Shown here piece by piece: positions 62,992 through 64,000 of a stretch of DNA of 64,000 nucleotides (position 1 is the first letter of the stretch; each line of letters begins with the position of its first letter). The translations under genes and the position numbers were made by a program. The notes beneath the pieces are model-generated. The model saw nothing but the letters and a program-made list of their open reading frames with translations. It searched no databases and was not told the DNA's origin. This DNA comes from Tolumonas sp008015085 (GTDB lineage Bacteria; Pseudomonadota; Gammaproteobacteria; Enterobacterales; Aeromonadaceae): assembly GCA_029265125.1 (NCBI GenBank), contig JAJUJX010000007.1, positions 91,598 through 155,597 of the forward strand. The letters are read 5' to 3'.

Positions 62992-63558
62992 TTATTCCGC
63001 CAGAATGGCGCGCCAGCTGGCCCGGATAATTTCCTCTTCCAGTTCGCTGGTCATTTCAAGGGGGGTAACGCGTTGTGTCTGAGTAATATTCAATACAGAG
63101 CCAAGACTCAGTGAGCCGAGCAGGCAGGCAGGAACGTTACGGAATAACCCACTATCAATTCCGTCCTGATAAAATTGCTCGATAGGAGCCCATTGCTCAT
63201 CAGCCCATGCAAAATCATCTTTGTTATAGAAAGGGGAACGCTCATACAACTCCTTGAATCGCACAATACATTGTTTGTGTTGCAATTCTTTGTACGCATT
63301 AAGCCAGAATTGACGATAACGTTCGAAAGGTGGTAACTCTGCGTTATATCCCTGAAGCAGACAGCTGATAATGCCAGTGACAGCACGGCGGTAAATCGTA
63401 CGGATTAATACTTCTTTACCCGGGAAATGCAGGTACACCGTTCCGGCCGCAATACCGGCAGCTTTGGCGATCATTTGCATTGAAGTGCCATGAAATCCGT
63501 GTTCGATGAACAACTTCTCCGCGCAGACCATAATTAACTCAGGTTTTTCTAACGACAT
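62992..63558 (-). CDS. TetR/AcrR-family regulator of the RND pump
   Basis: This 188-residue protein has an N-terminal TetR helix-turn-helix (F-H-G-T-S-M-Q-M-I-A-K-A-A-G-I-A-A-G-T-V-Y near residues 18-38) and a helical ligand-binding domain. It is first in an operon with the MFP and RND genes. A perfect 18-bp palindrome lies 16 bases upstream of its start. It should repress its own operon and release it when a drug-like ligand binds. Confidence 0.92.
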   Translation of the reverse strand: MSLEKPELIMVCAEKLFIEHGFHGTSMQMIAKAAGIAAGTVYLHFPGKEVLIRTIYRRAVTGIISCLLQGYNAELPPFERYRQFWLNAYKELQHKQCIVRFKELYERSPFYNKDDFAWADEQWAPIEQFYQDGIDSGLFRNVPACLLGSLSLGSVLNITQTQRVTPLEMTSELEEEIIRASWRAILAE

Positions 63559-63574
63559 ATCAGTACCATCAAAA

Positions 63575-63592
63575 TGAATGAACGTTCATTCA
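63575..63592. promoter_or_regulatory. TetR-type operator of the RND operon
   Basis: The perfect 18-bp palindrome TGAATGAAC-GTTCATTCA is typical of AcrR/TetR-like sites and lies directly upstream of the tetR start. Confidence 0.8.
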
Positions 63593-63710
63593 GTCGTGTT
63601 AGTGTAAATTTTTGTCCTGAGAGTTCAAGTAAAAAATGTACAAGAAATATCCGTTTTATGCCTAGGCTGATGATAGATGCAGCAACTACAGACTTTTTTA
63701 TTAAAAACAC

Positions 63711-63739
63711 TGGACATGTTTTTCATCAACCCTTAATAT
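63711..63739 (+). promoter_or_regulatory. Promoter of the tRNA operon
   Basis: TGGACA (63711-63716), a 17-base spacer and TAATAT (63734-63739) lie before a GC-rich discriminator (CGCCCCG). That layout is typical of stringently controlled tRNA promoters, just upstream of the Arg tRNA. Confidence 0.75.
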
Positions 63740-63760
63740 TCGCCCCGTCTTGAGGACAAG

Positions 63761-63837
<77 letters not shown>

Positions 63838-63876
63838 AGTGCCTTAGGTTCAACTGGGGAGTTCCAAGATAGCAGT

Positions 63877-63953
63877 GGTGGCTATAGCTCAGTTGGTAGA
63901 GCCCTGGATTGTGATTCCAGTTGTCGTGGGTTCGAGTCCCATTAGCCACCCCA
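63877..63953 (+). tRNA. tRNA-His (GTG anticodon)
   Basis: The acceptor GTGGCTA pairs with TAGCCAC. An extra 5' G (63877) is opposite the C discriminator, a hallmark of tRNA-His. The anticodon loop TTGTGAT gives GTG. CCA is encoded at 63951-63953. Confidence 0.96.
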
Positions 63954-63978
63954 GATTTAAAAGTAAAGATATCCCGAT

Positions 63979-64000
63979 GCGAAGGTGGCGGAATTGGTAG
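63979..64000 (+). tRNA. tRNA-Leu, 5' end only
   Basis: The last 22 bases of the window read as the acceptor and D-arm start of a leucine tRNA (GCGAAGG then GGCGGAATTGGTAG). The Arg-His-Leu order matches the enterobacterial argX-hisR-leuT cluster. The anticodon lies outside the window. Confidence 0.8.

Overview
The window is a gene-dense stretch of a gammaproteobacterial chromosome. The evidence is close matches in sequence or layout to enteric-type genes: the mreCD-maf-rng-yhdP-nit-tldD string, IlvC/IlvY, MtlA/D/R, FruBKA/Cra, GlmU/GlmS, and an Arg-His-Leu tRNA cluster. Codon choice is moderate in GC. The YeeX-type protein, the glmU-DeoR-glmS order and the cra/fru layout make me think of Aeromonadales (Tolumonas or Aeromonas relatives), but that is a guess from memory. 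I see no insertion sequence, prophage, integron or CRISPR array.

Layout. 1-8.8 kb: a rightward cell-envelope and housekeeping string (end of mreC, mreD, maf, rng, yhdP, nit, tldD). 8.8-13.6 kb: yjgA/darP, pmbA (tldE, partner of tldD), yeeX, rep and a small membrane protein. 13.7-17.1 kb: the most unusual region. It holds two tandem copies of a two-gene unit, a single-pass small membrane protein followed by a TAXI-type (TRAP-like) periplasmic binding protein. All four proteins end in the same C-x3-D-R-x4-C-x tail, and no TRAP permease is present. 17.1-20.5 kb: csdA-csdE and convergent tcdA, with a degenerate EAL-domain gene between them. 20.6-24.5 kb: a four-gene glycolipid-modification operon (GT2, LAB_N, ArnT-like GT-C, UDP-glucuronate epimerase type). 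It is reminiscent of rhizobial galacturonic-acid lipid A/core decoration.

24.5-34.2 kb: pqiABC (lipid-trafficking MCE system), the divergent ilvC/ilvY pair, pgi, and an NMT1/THI5-like sensor joined to a GGDEF diguanylate cyclase. 34.2-44.4 kb: a carbohydrate block with mtlADR (three CRP-like sites upstream), convergent fruBKA, and divergent cra with three Cra-like sites, followed by an RpiB/LacAB-family isomerase. 44.5-52.5 kb: a MATE exporter, a MacA-MacB-TolC-like export operon (MacA carries 19 consecutive serines), an EamA transporter and a LuxR-type solo regulator beside a perfect palindrome.

52.8-57.1 kb: glmU, a DeoR-family regulator and glmS, which make UDP-GlcNAc precursors. A possibly structured leader precedes glmS. 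57.1-63.6 kb: an AGCS alanine/Na+ symporter and a TetR-MFP-RND tripartite-pump operon with a perfect 18-bp TetR-type palindrome. 63.7-64.0 kb: a tRNA operon (Arg-CCG, His-GTG, start of a Leu tRNA) with a recognisable promoter. Nearly all convergent gene ends carry clear stem-loop terminators.
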